Positions 33,080-44,852 of a DNA stretch of 52,589 nucleotides are shown here, in pieces. A program made the translations under genes and the position numbers. The stretch lies in assembly GCF_014656095.1 (NCBI RefSeq), contig NZ_BNBT01000047.1, positions 1-52,589 on the forward strand, in the 5' to 3' direction. Source of the DNA: Streptomyces longispororuber (GTDB taxonomy: Bacteria; Actinomycetota; Actinomycetes; Streptomycetales; Streptomycetaceae). Under the pieces are notes generated by a model. It did no database searches. It was given only the letters and a program-made list of their open reading frames with translations, and was not told where the DNA came from. How positions within the stretch are numbered: the stretch's first letter is position 1; the number at the start of each line of letters is the position of its first letter.

Positions 33080-33358
33080 GGCCCGCGGGACGTCCAGCAC
33101 CTGCCACCGCCACGGAACAGGATCGACTGTGGAATCGCGCGGCATCGGCACGACCGCGGAGCACGGCCTGCGGGCAGCAGCCGTCCGGTCCTCCGGCGAG
33201 CCACTGGTGACCCGAGGAGCGACCGGCTCGGCCGGCGGCAGCAGCCAGGGCTGCGGGAGGTGCTCCAGCTCGCGCAGCCGACCGCGCCGAGGGGGCACAG
33301 GCGAGCGAGAGACCGAGGCCCCCGCCTCTCCCCCGACTTCGGAAGGAAGACCACCGTC

Positions 33359-36043
<2,685 letters not shown>

Positions 36044-36048
36044 GGGAC

Positions 36049-36077
36049 GGCCCGGCGCCCCTGCGAGGGGCCGGGCC
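36049..36077 (+). terminator. Hairpin just after ppdK
   Basis: GGCCCGGCGCCCCT / AGGGGCCGGGCC around a 3-nt loop, with a 2-nt bulge in the left arm, 6 bp after the stop. Confidence 0.7.
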
Positions 36078-36087
36078 ACTCCGCGAC

Positions 36088-36122
36088 GGCCTCGGTGGGC
36101 GCGAGCAGTCCTCACCGAGGCC
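36088..36122. repeat. Second inverted repeat after ppdK
   Basis: GGCCTCGGTG at 36088-36097 pairs exactly with CACCGAGGCC at 36113-36122 around a 15-nt loop. Probably a backup terminator. Confidence 0.55.
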
Positions 36123-36257
36123 GGTCGGCTTCTCCGGAACGGTCCGTCTCACCCGGTGTCCTCAGGTGACGTCCGCACCGGGCGCTTGCACCGGGGCCGA
36201 AGGCCCTCCGCGGGACGGACCGCCCGGCACCACCCCAGGCATTCGGTCCCCCGCTCC

Positions 36258-36271
36258 GGGACCGTCGGCCC
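36258..36271. promoter_or_regulatory. Degenerate DevR-box-like site upstream of CBS-BON gene
   Basis: GGGACCGTCGGCCC, about 226 bp before the CBS-BON ATG. A shorter relative, GGGCCGAAGGCCC, with 3 rather than 4 bases between GGGCC and GGCCC, lies at 36194-36206. Confidence 0.4.
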
Positions 36272-36496
36272 CTGCACCTCGGCGCGCCGCGTACGGAACG
36301 CTGGGAAGGCGCCGGGAACTCGTCTCCGGACGGTCCGAAGAGGACAGGAACAGCCGCTCGGCCGACAGGGTCCGCGCATTCCGGTCCCGTTGCCCCGCGG
36401 ACAGCACCCCCGGAGAACCAGATACCGGTGGGTGTCTTGTACAGCAGTATCCGTTCCGCTTCCTTCGCGGACGGTGGACGTGGAAAGGAGTCGGTG

Positions 36497-37183
36497 ATGG
36501 CCCGCACTGTCGGTGAGGTGATGACCAGCGAGGTCGTCGAAGCACGCAGGGAGACCTCGTTCAAGGACCTGGCACGGCTCCTGGACCGCCACCGCATCAG
36601 CGGCCTGCCCGTGGTCGACCACGACGACAAGGTGGTGGGCGTCGTCTCCGAGACCGACCTCGTACGCCGCCAGGCAGCCCAGCCCGGTCATGTCCGCGTA
36701 CGGCGTCTCCGTACCCCCGCGCCGCCCCGTTCCGCCCTTCACGCGCCCGCGGCGGGCCACGCCATGACCGCGGAAGAGCTGATGTCGTCGCCCGCCGTCA
36801 CCGTGCACCCCGAGCAGCGCGTCGCGGACGCCGCACGCGTCATGGAACGCCACCGTGTCGACCGGCTGCCCGTGGTGGACGAGGAGGACCGGCTGATCGG
36901 CATCGCCACCCGGCGGGACCTCCTGCGGGTCTTCCTGCGCACCGACGACGAGATCCGCCAGGACGTGACCGACGACGTCCTCGCGCGGGCCCTGAGCCTG
37001 CCTCCCGGCACCGTGACCGCCTCGGTCAGGGACGGCGTGGTCGTGCTGGAGGGACCGCTGGAACGGCGCAGCGACATCCCGCTCGCCATCCGGCTGACGT
37101 GGCGGGTGGACGGCGTGGTCGGGGTGGTGAACGACCTGACGTTCCGGGTCGACGACACCCGTCCGCCCGAGCACCACGCCTAG
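36497..37183 (+). CDS. CBS-pair protein with C-terminal BON domain (second copy)
   Basis: 228 residues; ATG36497 behind GGAAAGGAG. CBS1 about 5-60 (VGEVMTSEVVEARRETSFKD, ISGLPVVDHDDKVVGVVSE), an Arg-rich linker, CBS2 about 90-145 (EELMSSPAVTVHPEQRVADA, RLPVVDEEDRLIGIATRRD), BON about 150-220 (VTASVRDGVVVLEGPLERRS). The same architecture as the protein at 24020 but clearly diverged. A likely nucleotide-sensing partner for the island's metabolism. Confidence 0.92.
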   Translation: MARTVGEVMTSEVVEARRETSFKDLARLLDRHRISGLPVVDHDDKVVGVVSETDLVRRQAAQPGHVRVRRLRTPAPPRSALHAPAAGHAMTAEELMSSPAVTVHPEQRVADAARVMERHRVDRLPVVDEEDRLIGIATRRDLLRVFLRTDDEIRQDVTDDVLARALSLPPGTVTASVRDGVVVLEGPLERRSDIPLAIRLTWRVDGVVGVVNDLTFRVDDTRPPEHHA

Positions 37184-37622
37184 GACGTGCACACCCCCTG
37201 CTGTTCGACGACTGGCTGGGTGCGGCCGAGGGTGGTGGTGAAGGCGGCCTCGGCCGTTAGGGCTCTTCGGCGTCCTTCCTGCTGAGGAGGCAGCGTCCGC
37301 CTCCTCCCCTGGCGCGGGCAAGGGGCCGGATGACGCCCCGCCGACCGGCTCCCATGGCGGACGCGGCCGGCACGGGGCGGCGCGCATCCGCTCGCGCACG
37401 AGCGTGCAGCGACGTTCACGCACGCCTTCCGGTCCCTGCCCCTTCAGGGCCGTCCGGCCCCACATGCCGGGCCGGTCAGACAGCGGTGCGGGGACCGGGC
37501 GGACCTGCACGGCGCATGCGCGTCGGAGAGACGCTGATGACGGAGTGGTACCGGCCCCCGCGGTCCCGCTCCCGACGGGCCGTCCACCGTGCGGCCGCAC
37601 CCTCGACGCCGGAGGCACCCCC
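37184..37622. other. 439-bp region upstream of adhE
   Basis: No credible gene. Contains the operator-like palindrome at 37447 and, at about 37470, GGGCCGGTCAGACA as a half-site. Confidence 0.5.
37447..37460. promoter_or_regulatory. DevR-box-like palindrome upstream of adhE
   Basis: GGGCCGTCCGGCCC, a perfect 6-2-6 inverted repeat 163 bp before the adhE ATG. Confidence 0.6.
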
Positions 37623-40334
37623 ATGACCCGCCACGACGCCCGCACCCAGACCGCCACCGTGGCGAAGGCCCCGACCGAGGCGCCGTCCGACATCGCCGTG
37701 GCCGTCGACCGGCTGGTCACGAACGGGCTCAAGGCGCTCGCGGACTACGAGGCCCTCGACCAGGAGCAGGTCGACCACATCGTCAAGAAGGCCTCGGTCG
37801 CCGCGCTCGACCAGCACACCGCGCTGGCCCGTCTCGCGGTGGAGGAGACCGGACGGGGCGTCTTCGAGGACAAGGCGGCCAAGAACATGTTCGCGTGTGA
37901 GCACGTCACGCACAGCATGGGCCCGATGAAGACCGTCGGTGTGATCGCCCGCGACGACACCGAGGACATGGTCGAGATCGCCGAGCCGGTCGGCGTGGTG
38001 GCCGCGGTCACCCCGGTCACCAACCCGACCTCCACCACGGTCTTCAAGGCGCTGATGGCGCTCAAGACCCGTAACCCGGTCGTCTTCGCCTTCCACCCCG
38101 CCGCCCAGCGCTGCAGTGCCGAGGCCGCCCGGGTCGTGCGCGACGCGGCCGTCGCGGCGGGAGCACCGGCGCATTGCGTGCAGTGGATCGAGTCCCCGTC
38201 CCTGGAGGCGACCAGGACGCTCATGCACCACTCCGGTGTCTCCTTGATCCTCGCCACCGGTGGCAACGCCATGGTCAAGGCGGCCTACTCGGCCGGTAAG
38301 CCCGCCCTGGGCGTGGGCGCGGGCAACGTACCCGCCTACGTGCACCAGAGCGCGAAGCTGCGCCGGGCCGTGAACGACCTGGTGCTGTCGAAGTCCTTTG
38401 ACAACGGCATGATCTGCGCCTCCGAGCAGGCCGTCATCCTCGACGACGAGATCTATGACGACGCCCTGGCCGAGTTCCGGCGGCTGCACGCGCACCTGGC
38501 CACGCCCGAGGAGAAGGCGAAGCTGGAGGCGTTCCTCTTCCCCGCCTCCGGCGGCTCGGGCGGAGGCTGCGAGCCCAAGGTGAACGCGGCGGCCGTCGGG
38601 CAGAGCCCGGCCTGGATCGCCGAGCAGGCCGGTTTCACCGTCCCCGACGGTACCTCCCTCATCCTCGCCGAGACCGAGCGGGTCGGCCCGGACGAGCCGT
38701 TGACCCGCGAGAAGCTCTGCCCGGTCCTGGCCGTCCTGCGTGCCGACTCCGAGCAGCGGGGCTTCGACCTGGCCGCCGACATGGTCGCCTTCCACGGCCA
38801 GGGCCACAGCTCCGTCATCCACACCGAGGACCGGGAGCTGGCCGAGGCGTACGGCAAGCGCATGAAGACCGTCCGCGTCATCGTCAACTCGCCCTCCTCG
38901 CAGGGCGCCATCGGCGGCGTCTACAACCACCTCCTGCCGTCCCTTACGCTCGGCTGCGGCTCCTGGGGCAGCACCTCGGTGTCCAACAACGTCTCCGCCG
39001 CCCACCTGCTGAACGTCAAGCGGATCTCCGCCCGCCGCAACAACCTCCAGTGGTTCAAGGTCCCGCCGAAGATCTACTTCGAGCCGCAGGCCATCCGCTA
39101 TCTGCAGGCCATGCCGGACGTCCACCGCGTCACCGTCGTCACCGACACCACCATGACCCGCCTCGGCTTCGTCGACCGGATCTCCCGCGTCCTGCGGCAC
39201 CGGCCCCAGCCGGTGACCTTGCAGATCATCGACAGCGTGGAACCCGAGCCGAGCATCGCCTCCGTGCAGCGCGGCGCCCACCTCATGCGGGACTTCCGCC
39301 CGGACACCGTCATCGCCCTCGGCGGCGGCTCGCCCATGGACGCCGCCAAGGTGATGTGGCTGCTGTACGAACACCCGGACATCGACTTCGCGGACATGCG
39401 GCAGAAGTTCTCCGACATCCGCAAGCGCGCCTTCCGCTTCCCGACTCCGGGCAGGCTCGCCCGTCTGGTGTGCGTGCCCACCACCTCCGGCACCGGCGCC
39501 GAGGTCACCCCCTTCGCCGTCATCTCCGACCCGGCCACCGGCAAGAAGTACCCGCTGGCCGACTACGCCCTCACCCCCAGCGTCGCCATCGTCGACCCCC
39601 TCCTGACCGCCTCCCTGCCCCCGACGCTGGCCGCCGACAGCGGCTTCGACGCCCTCACCCACGCCATCGAGGCGTACGTGTCCGTCTACGCCAACGACTT
39701 CACCGACGGCCTCGCCCTGCACGCCCTCCGCCTGATCTTCGACAACATCGAGGCGGCGGTGAACCACCGCGACGCCTCGCCCGAGGCCTGCGAGAAGATG
39801 CACAACGCCGGCACCATCGCGGGCATGGCCTTCGGCAACGCCTTCCTCGGCATCGTCCACGCCATGTCCCACACCCTCGGCGCCACCTTCCACATCGCCC
39901 ACGGCCGCACCAACGCCGTCCTGCTCCCCCACGTCATCCGCTACAACGGCACCGTCCCCACCAAGCTCACCGGCTGGCCCAAGTACGAGAACTACCGCGC
40001 GCCGGAACGCTTCCAGGACATCGCCCGCACCCTCGGCCTGCCCGCCGCCACCCCGGCCGAAGGCGTGGAAGCCCTCGCCGCGGCCGTGGAACGCCTCCGC
40101 GACGCGGTGGGGATAGAACGCTCGTTCCAGCAGCTCGATGTCGACGAGCAGGCCTTCCTCGACGCCCTCCCCCAACAGGCGCTCAACGCCTACGAGGACC
40201 AGTGCGCGCCCGCCAACCCGCGCATGCCCATGCTGGACGACATGCAGGACCTCATGCGCGCGGCGTACTTCGGCACGGCCGACGCGCCTGTTCAGCGCAG
40301 CCGGGACCGTTGTCCCCGAGGGCGCGAGGCGTGA
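37623..40334 (+). CDS. adhE: Bifunctional aldehyde-alcohol dehydrogenase AdhE
   Basis: 903 residues. The N-terminal CoA-acylating aldehyde dehydrogenase (about 30-465) has NPTSTTVFKALMALK and the catalytic Cys in FDNGMICASEQAVI. The C-terminal iron-dependent alcohol dehydrogenase (about 480-880) has VIALGGGSPMDAAKVMW, GTGAEVTPFAVIS, DALTHAIEAYVS and the metal histidines in HAMSHTLGATFHIAHG. ATG37623 behind GGAGG. It reduces acetyl-CoA to ethanol, re-oxidising two NADH, so it is the electron sink matching the pyruvate formate-lyase at 45 kb. Both halves look intact. Confidence 0.97.
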   Translation: MTRHDARTQTATVAKAPTEAPSDIAVAVDRLVTNGLKALADYEALDQEQVDHIVKKASVAALDQHTALARLAVEETGRGVFEDKAAKNMFACEHVTHSMGPMKTVGVIARDDTEDMVEIAEPVGVVAAVTPVTNPTSTTVFKALMALKTRNPVVFAFHPAAQRCSAEAARVVRDAAVAAGAPAHCVQWIESPSLEATRTLMHHSGVSLILATGGNAMVKAAYSAGKPALGVGAGNVPAYVHQSAKLRRAVNDLVLSKSFDNGMICASEQAVILDDEIYDDALAEFRRLHAHLATPEEKAKLEAFLFPASGGSGGGCEPKVNAAAVGQSPAWIAEQAGFTVPDGTSLILAETERVGPDEPLTREKLCPVLAVLRADSEQRGFDLAADMVAFHGQGHSSVIHTEDRELAEAYGKRMKTVRVIVNSPSSQGAIGGVYNHLLPSLTLGCGSWGSTSVSNNVSAAHLLNVKRISARRNNLQWFKVPPKIYFEPQAIRYLQAMPDVHRVTVVTDTTMTRLGFVDRISRVLRHRPQPVTLQIIDSVEPEPSIASVQRGAHLMRDFRPDTVIALGGGSPMDAAKVMWLLYEHPDIDFADMRQKFSDIRKRAFRFPTPGRLARLVCVPTTSGTGAEVTPFAVISDPATGKKYPLADYALTPSVAIVDPLLTASLPPTLAADSGFDALTHAIEAYVSVYANDFTDGLALHALRLIFDNIEAAVNHRDASPEACEKMHNAGTIAGMAFGNAFLGIVHAMSHTLGATFHIAHGRTNAVLLPHVIRYNGTVPTKLTGWPKYENYRAPERFQDIARTLGLPAATPAEGVEALAAAVERLRDAVGIERSFQQLDVDEQAFLDALPQQALNAYEDQCAPANPRMPMLDDMQDLMRAAYFGTADAPVQRSRDRCPRGREA

Positions 40335-40461
40335 CAGATCTGGGATGGACGTCGTTGAAGTGCCTGCTGGTGATGGTGCCGGGAGGGGGCTTGCGCATGT
40401 CGTCCTGCGCGTACGTCACCTCTTTCGTCGAGAGGAGAGGTGGTACCGCCGTGGTGACGCT

Positions 40462-42075
40462 GTGAGCGGTGTACGGGAGTCGGGTGGGTGGCGGGGCACC
40501 GTGTCCGTCGCGTTGCTGGCCGCGGTTCTGGCCGGTCAGGGAAGTGTGGTGTCAGCGGCGGAGTCCGGTGGCGGACGAGCGGTGGGCACCGCCTCGTTGG
40601 ACGGCGGTGCGGCGTCGGTATCACGTACGACGGTCGTCATGCGTGACGGCACGCGCATCGCCGCCACGGTCCACACGCCGGCGGGGGCTGGACCCCACCC
40701 GTTGATTGTCGTGCCGGGGGCGTGGTGGACCATGCCGCAGGATGTACTGCTCGACGAGAAGAAGGAACTGGCACGGGCCGGCTATGTGGTGGTCTCCTAC
40801 GACCCGCGAGGCTTGCGGAGTTCGGGCGGGGAGATCGATATGGCGGGGCCGTCGGACCAGGCGGACGCCTCGGAGATGATCACGTGGGCGCTCGGCCACA
40901 CGCCTGCGGACGAGCGGCGTGTGGGGCTGTACTCCTCCTCGTACGGGGCGGCGGTGGCTTTGAACACGGCGGCTCGTGATCCGCGGGTGGCAGCCGTCGC
41001 GTCCCTGTGCCCGTGGACCGACCTGTTCGATTCGTTCGTGCGCAATGGCACCAACGCGGGGACCATCGCCACCTATCAGGCCGTGCTGGGCGCGCTCAAC
41101 GGTCGGATGAGTGCGCAGACGCGTCAGGCTTTCGCGAGGTTGACGAGCAAGCGGGACACAGCGGGCGTGCGGGTCTGGGCGCGGCAGCGATCCCCTCGCA
41201 CCTTCACTGCGGGGCTCAACGCGCGACGTACGCCGGTGTTCATGGCCGGCGAGTGGGATGACCCTCTGGTGCCGGCTGGTCAGACGGGCCGGTTCCTGGA
41301 CCAACTGACCGGTCCGAGGCAACTACGGATGAACCCCGGGGGCCATGGGGATTCCAGTTCGCGTGAAGCAGCGCTGCTGCAGCCGAACGCTGCCATTCGC
41401 GAGCATGCCCGGCACTGGCTCGACCGGTTCCTCCTGGGCCGGCTCAACGGCGCGGATCGCCATGCGCCGTTGCTGGTGCGCCCTCGCAACGGCGACCGGG
41501 TGGAGAGCTATCCGAGCTGGTCGGCCATGGAGCGCTCCCCCTCGCACGTGCCGTTGCGGGCGCAGCGGAACTCCGGACGGGACGACGTGCGCCTGCTCAC
41601 GGGCCTGCACTCGCCTGCCGACTCGGGCGCCTTCCCCGTCGCCGGTCTGGCCGACTCGGCCGGCCTGGCACCCACCACCGTGCTCCCCCTGCTCGACTCA
41701 CCGCTCGCGGCCGTCTGGCGCAGCGAACCGCTGGAGAGGCCCTGGAGATTGCGGGGCTCACCCGTCGTGCGCTCCCGGCTGACGTCCACGGCGCCCGAAG
41801 GCACCTTCGTGTCCTACCTCTACGACGTGGACCCGCTGGGTGTGGCGCGGCTGATCAGCCATGCCCCCTACAGCTTCAGGGGCGCCACACCTGGTACCCG
41901 TTTCGCGGCCGAGGTGGCGATGCCCGCCGCTGCGTGGAACGTCCCGCCCGGGCACCGCCTGGCGCTGGTCCTCGACGGCAGCGACCACCGCTACACGGGC
42001 GTCGGCCCGATCGCCTCGACTCTGACGTTCTCAGCAGCCGATACGCGCCTGAGCACCCCACTGCGCCCCGCGTGA
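40462..42075 (+). CDS. CocE/NonD-type (S15-like) secreted hydrolase
   Basis: About 537 residues from GTG40462, which opens a Sec-like signal (GTVSVALLAAVLAGQGSVVSA). The start is uncertain: the best purine tract, GAGAGGAGAGG, lies about 20 bp upstream, and the frame is open further back to an ATG at 40345. Alpha/beta-hydrolase features: VVSYDPRGLRSSGGEIDMAG, nucleophile region GLYSSSYGAAVALN, Asp in EWDDPLVP and His in NPGGHGDSS. A C-terminal jelly-roll (VVRSRLTSTAPEGTFVSYLY... VPPGHRLALVLDGSDHRY) completes the CocE/PepX-like architecture. Substrate unknown, an ester or peptide. It carries no operator motif. Confidence 0.85.
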   Translation: MSGVRESGGWRGTVSVALLAAVLAGQGSVVSAAESGGGRAVGTASLDGGAASVSRTTVVMRDGTRIAATVHTPAGAGPHPLIVVPGAWWTMPQDVLLDEKKELARAGYVVVSYDPRGLRSSGGEIDMAGPSDQADASEMITWALGHTPADERRVGLYSSSYGAAVALNTAARDPRVAAVASLCPWTDLFDSFVRNGTNAGTIATYQAVLGALNGRMSAQTRQAFARLTSKRDTAGVRVWARQRSPRTFTAGLNARRTPVFMAGEWDDPLVPAGQTGRFLDQLTGPRQLRMNPGGHGDSSSREAALLQPNAAIREHARHWLDRFLLGRLNGADRHAPLLVRPRNGDRVESYPSWSAMERSPSHVPLRAQRNSGRDDVRLLTGLHSPADSGAFPVAGLADSAGLAPTTVLPLLDSPLAAVWRSEPLERPWRLRGSPVVRSRLTSTAPEGTFVSYLYDVDPLGVARLISHAPYSFRGATPGTRFAAEVAMPAAAWNVPPGHRLALVLDGSDHRYTGVGPIASTLTFSAADTRLSTPLRPA

Positions 42076-42223
42076 CACCGGTGGCCGGGCGTGAAGCACG
42101 TATCACAAACGGATGATATTGCGGGCCAAGGGGTGTCCTGGCGACAGTCACCGCGTTGGGGAGGGGACGGTATCGATTTCCGGTGGCGGCCCGCGCCGCG
42201 CCGTGAGCTGGGAAGTGGTGGTC

Positions 42224-43420
42224 ATGCCGAGTGGTCCGTCCGGCGGTGCGGAGCGAGTACACCATGTGGCCGTGTTCAATGTGCCCATGTCAGGGCACGT
42301 GATCCCGACGCTGGCCGTCGTACGTGAACTGGTTGAGCGCGGTCACCGGGTGAGTTACGCGGTGACCGCGCAGTTCGCCGACGAGGTCCGGGCAGCGGGC
42401 GCGACACCCGTTCTCTACGAGGTACCCGATCCCGGCGAGGCCCCTGAGGACATGGTCGTCGGGGTGACCGGCGCGGTCGGGGTCAACGTTGCCGCCCTGC
42501 CGCAGTTGGAAGCCGCGTTCGGTGCCGACGTGCCCGATGTGGTGCTCTCGGACGTGTACGCGTGGGCGGGGCCGCTGCTGGCGGCCCGCTGGGGAGTTCC
42601 CGCCGTGCAGTTGGCCCCCACGCACATCCCGTACGACGGTGTGGTGCGGGACTTCTACGGGCTTGAGGACATCGCGCAGATCCCCGGCTTCCCTCAACTC
42701 GCCCAGGCGCTGGAGGAATTCGGCGTCCCGGGAGGAGTCCACGCGTTGACGCTGGCGCCGCCGAAGACGATCGCGTTCTTCCCCCGCTCCTTCCAGCGTC
42801 GTGCGCAGACGGTGAGGGCAGGCGAGGCGCACTGGGTGGGCCCGGCCATCGGCGACCGGTCCTTCCAGGGCCGCTGGCACAGGCCCGAGGGTGACAAGCC
42901 GGTGCTGTACGTATCGCTGGGCTCCCAGTTCAACCAGCGCCCGGAGTTCTACCGGTCGTGTACGCAGGCATTCCAGGGCCGCGGGTGGCATGTGGTGATG
43001 AGCGTGGGTGCCGACGTGGCCGCCACCGGGCTCGGCCCGTCGGCGGACGGCTTCGAAGTACACGCGACGGTGCCACAACTGGACGTCCTGGCCGCCGCGT
43101 CGGTGTTCGTCACCCACGGCGGCATGGGCAGCCTGATGGAAGCCTTCTCCCTCGGGGTGCCCGTCGTCGTGGTGCCTCAGATGGCCGAGCAGAGGGTCAA
43201 CGCCGCCCAGGTCGAGGAACTGGGTGTCGGACGCCACCTCCCCCGGGAGCAAGCCACCGCCGACGCCCTGCGCGAGGCGGTCCAGGCGGTCATGGACGAC
43301 CCGCGGATCACCGGTGCGGTGGCCCGGTTGCGCCGCGACATCAGCACGGCCGGCGGCGCGGCAACCGCGGCCGACATCATCGAGAAGACCCTGGCGGACA
43401 CCCCCCTGACCACATGCTGA
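42224..43420 (+). CDS. MGT-type glycosyltransferase (GT1, GT-B fold)
   Basis: 398 residues. N-terminal acceptor domain starts FNVPMSGHVIPTLAVVREL. The donor-site signature is about 245-350 (VLYVSLGSQFNQRPEF, HATVPQLDVLAAASVFVTHG, GGMGSLMEAFSLGVPVVVVP, QMAEQRVNAAQVEELGVG). This is the macrolide-glycosyltransferase type used to modify or detoxify natural products with UDP-sugars. I chose ATG42224 because GGAAGTGG precedes it; longer frames reach back to 42113. The next gene, a thioesterase, follows after 130 bp. Confidence 0.9.
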   Translation: MPSGPSGGAERVHHVAVFNVPMSGHVIPTLAVVRELVERGHRVSYAVTAQFADEVRAAGATPVLYEVPDPGEAPEDMVVGVTGAVGVNVAALPQLEAAFGADVPDVVLSDVYAWAGPLLAARWGVPAVQLAPTHIPYDGVVRDFYGLEDIAQIPGFPQLAQALEEFGVPGGVHALTLAPPKTIAFFPRSFQRRAQTVRAGEAHWVGPAIGDRSFQGRWHRPEGDKPVLYVSLGSQFNQRPEFYRSCTQAFQGRGWHVVMSVGADVAATGLGPSADGFEVHATVPQLDVLAAASVFVTHGGMGSLMEAFSLGVPVVVVPQMAEQRVNAAQVEELGVGRHLPREQATADALREAVQAVMDDPRITGAVARLRRDISTAGGAATAADIIEKTLADTPLTTC

Positions 43421-43550
43421 CCTGGTCACCGTCACACCTGCGCCGGCCCTCCATGACAGCCCGAGGACGCCGCCTCCTCCCGGCCGTGGTCAACGGCGCA
43501 CGCACCACCGTCCCGAACCGACCGCAGACTTCTTCCCGGAGCAGAACACC

Positions 43551-43988
43551 ATGGAATCCTTCACCACCCGTCGGCACATCAGGATGAGCGACGCCGACAT
43601 CTACGGCAACGTGCACAACCTGTCGATGATCCGGTACGCCGAGGACACCGCCGTCGAACTGGCTCGCAAGCTCCAGCACGAGCACGGCATCGAGAGCTAC
43701 TGGGGTATCGCGGACATCCAGGCCGGCTTCACCATGCCACTGCCCTGGACGACGTCCGAAGTCGAACTGTCCTTGCACGCCGAGAAGGTCGGCCGGGCCA
43801 GCCTGACGCTCCTCACCCGGATCACCTCCGAACACGGCACCCACGCCACGGTGAAGACACGCGTCATCCGTTTCGACTCCACCGGCAACCGTGCCGCCAT
43901 CACCCCGGAGGAGCGCGCCCAGTACTCCCGCTACCTGGCGGACAGCAGCCAACCCGCAGGCCGGGTCCTGGCCCGGTCCCGAGCCTGA
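43551..43988 (+). CDS. Hot-dog acyl-CoA/acyl-ACP thioesterase (4HBT family)
   Basis: 145 residues. The start TRRHIRMSDADIYGNVHNLS matches the catalytic D-x-x-GHVNN region of 4HBT thioesterases (Asp-Ile-Tyr-Gly-Asn-Val-His-Asn), followed by a helix with MIRYAEDTAVELARK and strands to about 125. ATG43551. It hydrolyses an acyl thioester; the substrate cannot be told. It is downstream of the glycosyltransferase on the same strand and convergent with the pyruvate formate-lyase operon. Confidence 0.85.
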   Translation: MESFTTRRHIRMSDADIYGNVHNLSMIRYAEDTAVELARKLQHEHGIESYWGIADIQAGFTMPLPWTTSEVELSLHAEKVGRASLTLLTRITSEHGTHATVKTRVIRFDSTGNRAAITPEERAQYSRYLADSSQPAGRVLARSRA

Positions 43989-44105
43989 ACACCGCCGCCT
44001 CGCGGGATCGGTGCGCGGCTGGGCCCGCGAGCATCGCGTGCTGCCGGTCGCCCGGCCACGCAGGGCGGGTGCGTGCGCGCCTCGCTCACCCGCATGACCT
44101 CCGTT

Positions 44106-44852
44106 TCAGAGCGCCCGCAGGCCGTGCTCCCGGAACTGCTCCCGCACGCGCTCCGTCAGTCCCGGGCCCGGGGTGGGTGTGTCGCGCAGCGGGAAGGGGA
44201 TGCCCAGGGCGTCGTACTTGCGGGCGCCGAGCTTGTGGAACGGCAGGACGTCCACGCGGTCGACGTTGCCGAGACCGGCCAGGAACGCGCCGAGGCCGTC
44301 GACGGCCTCGGGGTCGTCGGTCCAGCCGGGCACGAGGACGTAGCGGATCCACACCGGGAGGCCGATGCGGTCCAGGCGGGCGGCGAAGGACAAGGTCGGG
44401 GCGAGGTCCCCTCCGGTCAGCCTCCGGTAGGTGCCGACGTCGAAGGACTTGATGTCGAGCAGGACCAGGTCGGTGTCGGTGAGGAGTTCGTCGGTGGCCC
44501 GGGCACCGAGGAAGCCGGAGGTGTCCAGGGCCGTGTGCAGGCCGAGCTCCTTGCAGCGGCGCAGGAGGGCGGCGGTGAAGGCGGGCTGCAGCAGGGCCTC
44601 GCCTCCCGTGAGGGTCACTCCCCCGCCGGCCGTGGTGAGGAAGGGCCGGTACTTCTCGATCTCGGCCATCACCTCGTCGACGGTGGCCCGTTCGCCGTCA
44701 CGCAGGTGCCAGGTGTCGGGGTTGGCGCAGTACAGGCAGCGCAGGGGGCAGCCGCTGACGAAGAGGACGAACCGGGTCCCGGGCCCGTCCACTCCCGTGG
44801 ACAGGTCCCAGGAGTGGACGCGGCCCGTCACCGGTTCGACGGTGGTGTTCAC
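44106..44852 (-). CDS. pflA: Pyruvate formate-lyase activating enzyme
   Basis: 248 residues, radical SAM. The cluster motif is C35-P-L-R-C39-L-Y-C42, inside FVLFVSGCPLRCLYCANPDT. Also GGVTLTGGEALLQP (SAM-binding GGE), VLLDIKSFD and VPGWTDDPEAVDGL. GTG44852 overlaps the pflB stop as GTGA, so activase and lyase are co-translated. It uses SAM and a [4Fe-4S] cluster to install the glycyl radical on Gly728 of the neighbour. Confidence 0.96.
   Translation of the reverse strand: MNTTVEPVTGRVHSWDLSTGVDGPGTRFVLFVSGCPLRCLYCANPDTWHLRDGERATVDEVMAEIEKYRPFLTTAGGGVTLTGGEALLQPAFTAALLRRCKELGLHTALDTSGFLGARATDELLTDTDLVLLDIKSFDVGTYRRLTGGDLAPTLSFAARLDRIGLPVWIRYVLVPGWTDDPEAVDGLGAFLAGLGNVDRVDVLPFHKLGARKYDALGIPFPLRDTPTPGPGLTERVREQFREHGLRAL

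Larger units (their letters stand above)
32774..33358. other. 585-bp divergent regulatory region between regulator and ppdK
   Basis: No credible ORF. It holds two copies of the GGGCCGGTCGGCCC palindrome (32883 and 33066), one nearer the regulator gene and one nearer ppdK, so it is probably the control region of both. Confidence 0.6.

Noticed and set aside
36194..36206. GGGCCGAAGGCCC as a full operator
   Set aside because: Spacer is one base shorter than in all other sites, so half-sites are out of register; only mentioned as a relative.
37476..40175. An 899-codon open frame opposite adhE
   Set aside because: Antisense shadow; Gly/Val/Asp/Arg-rich low-information translation.
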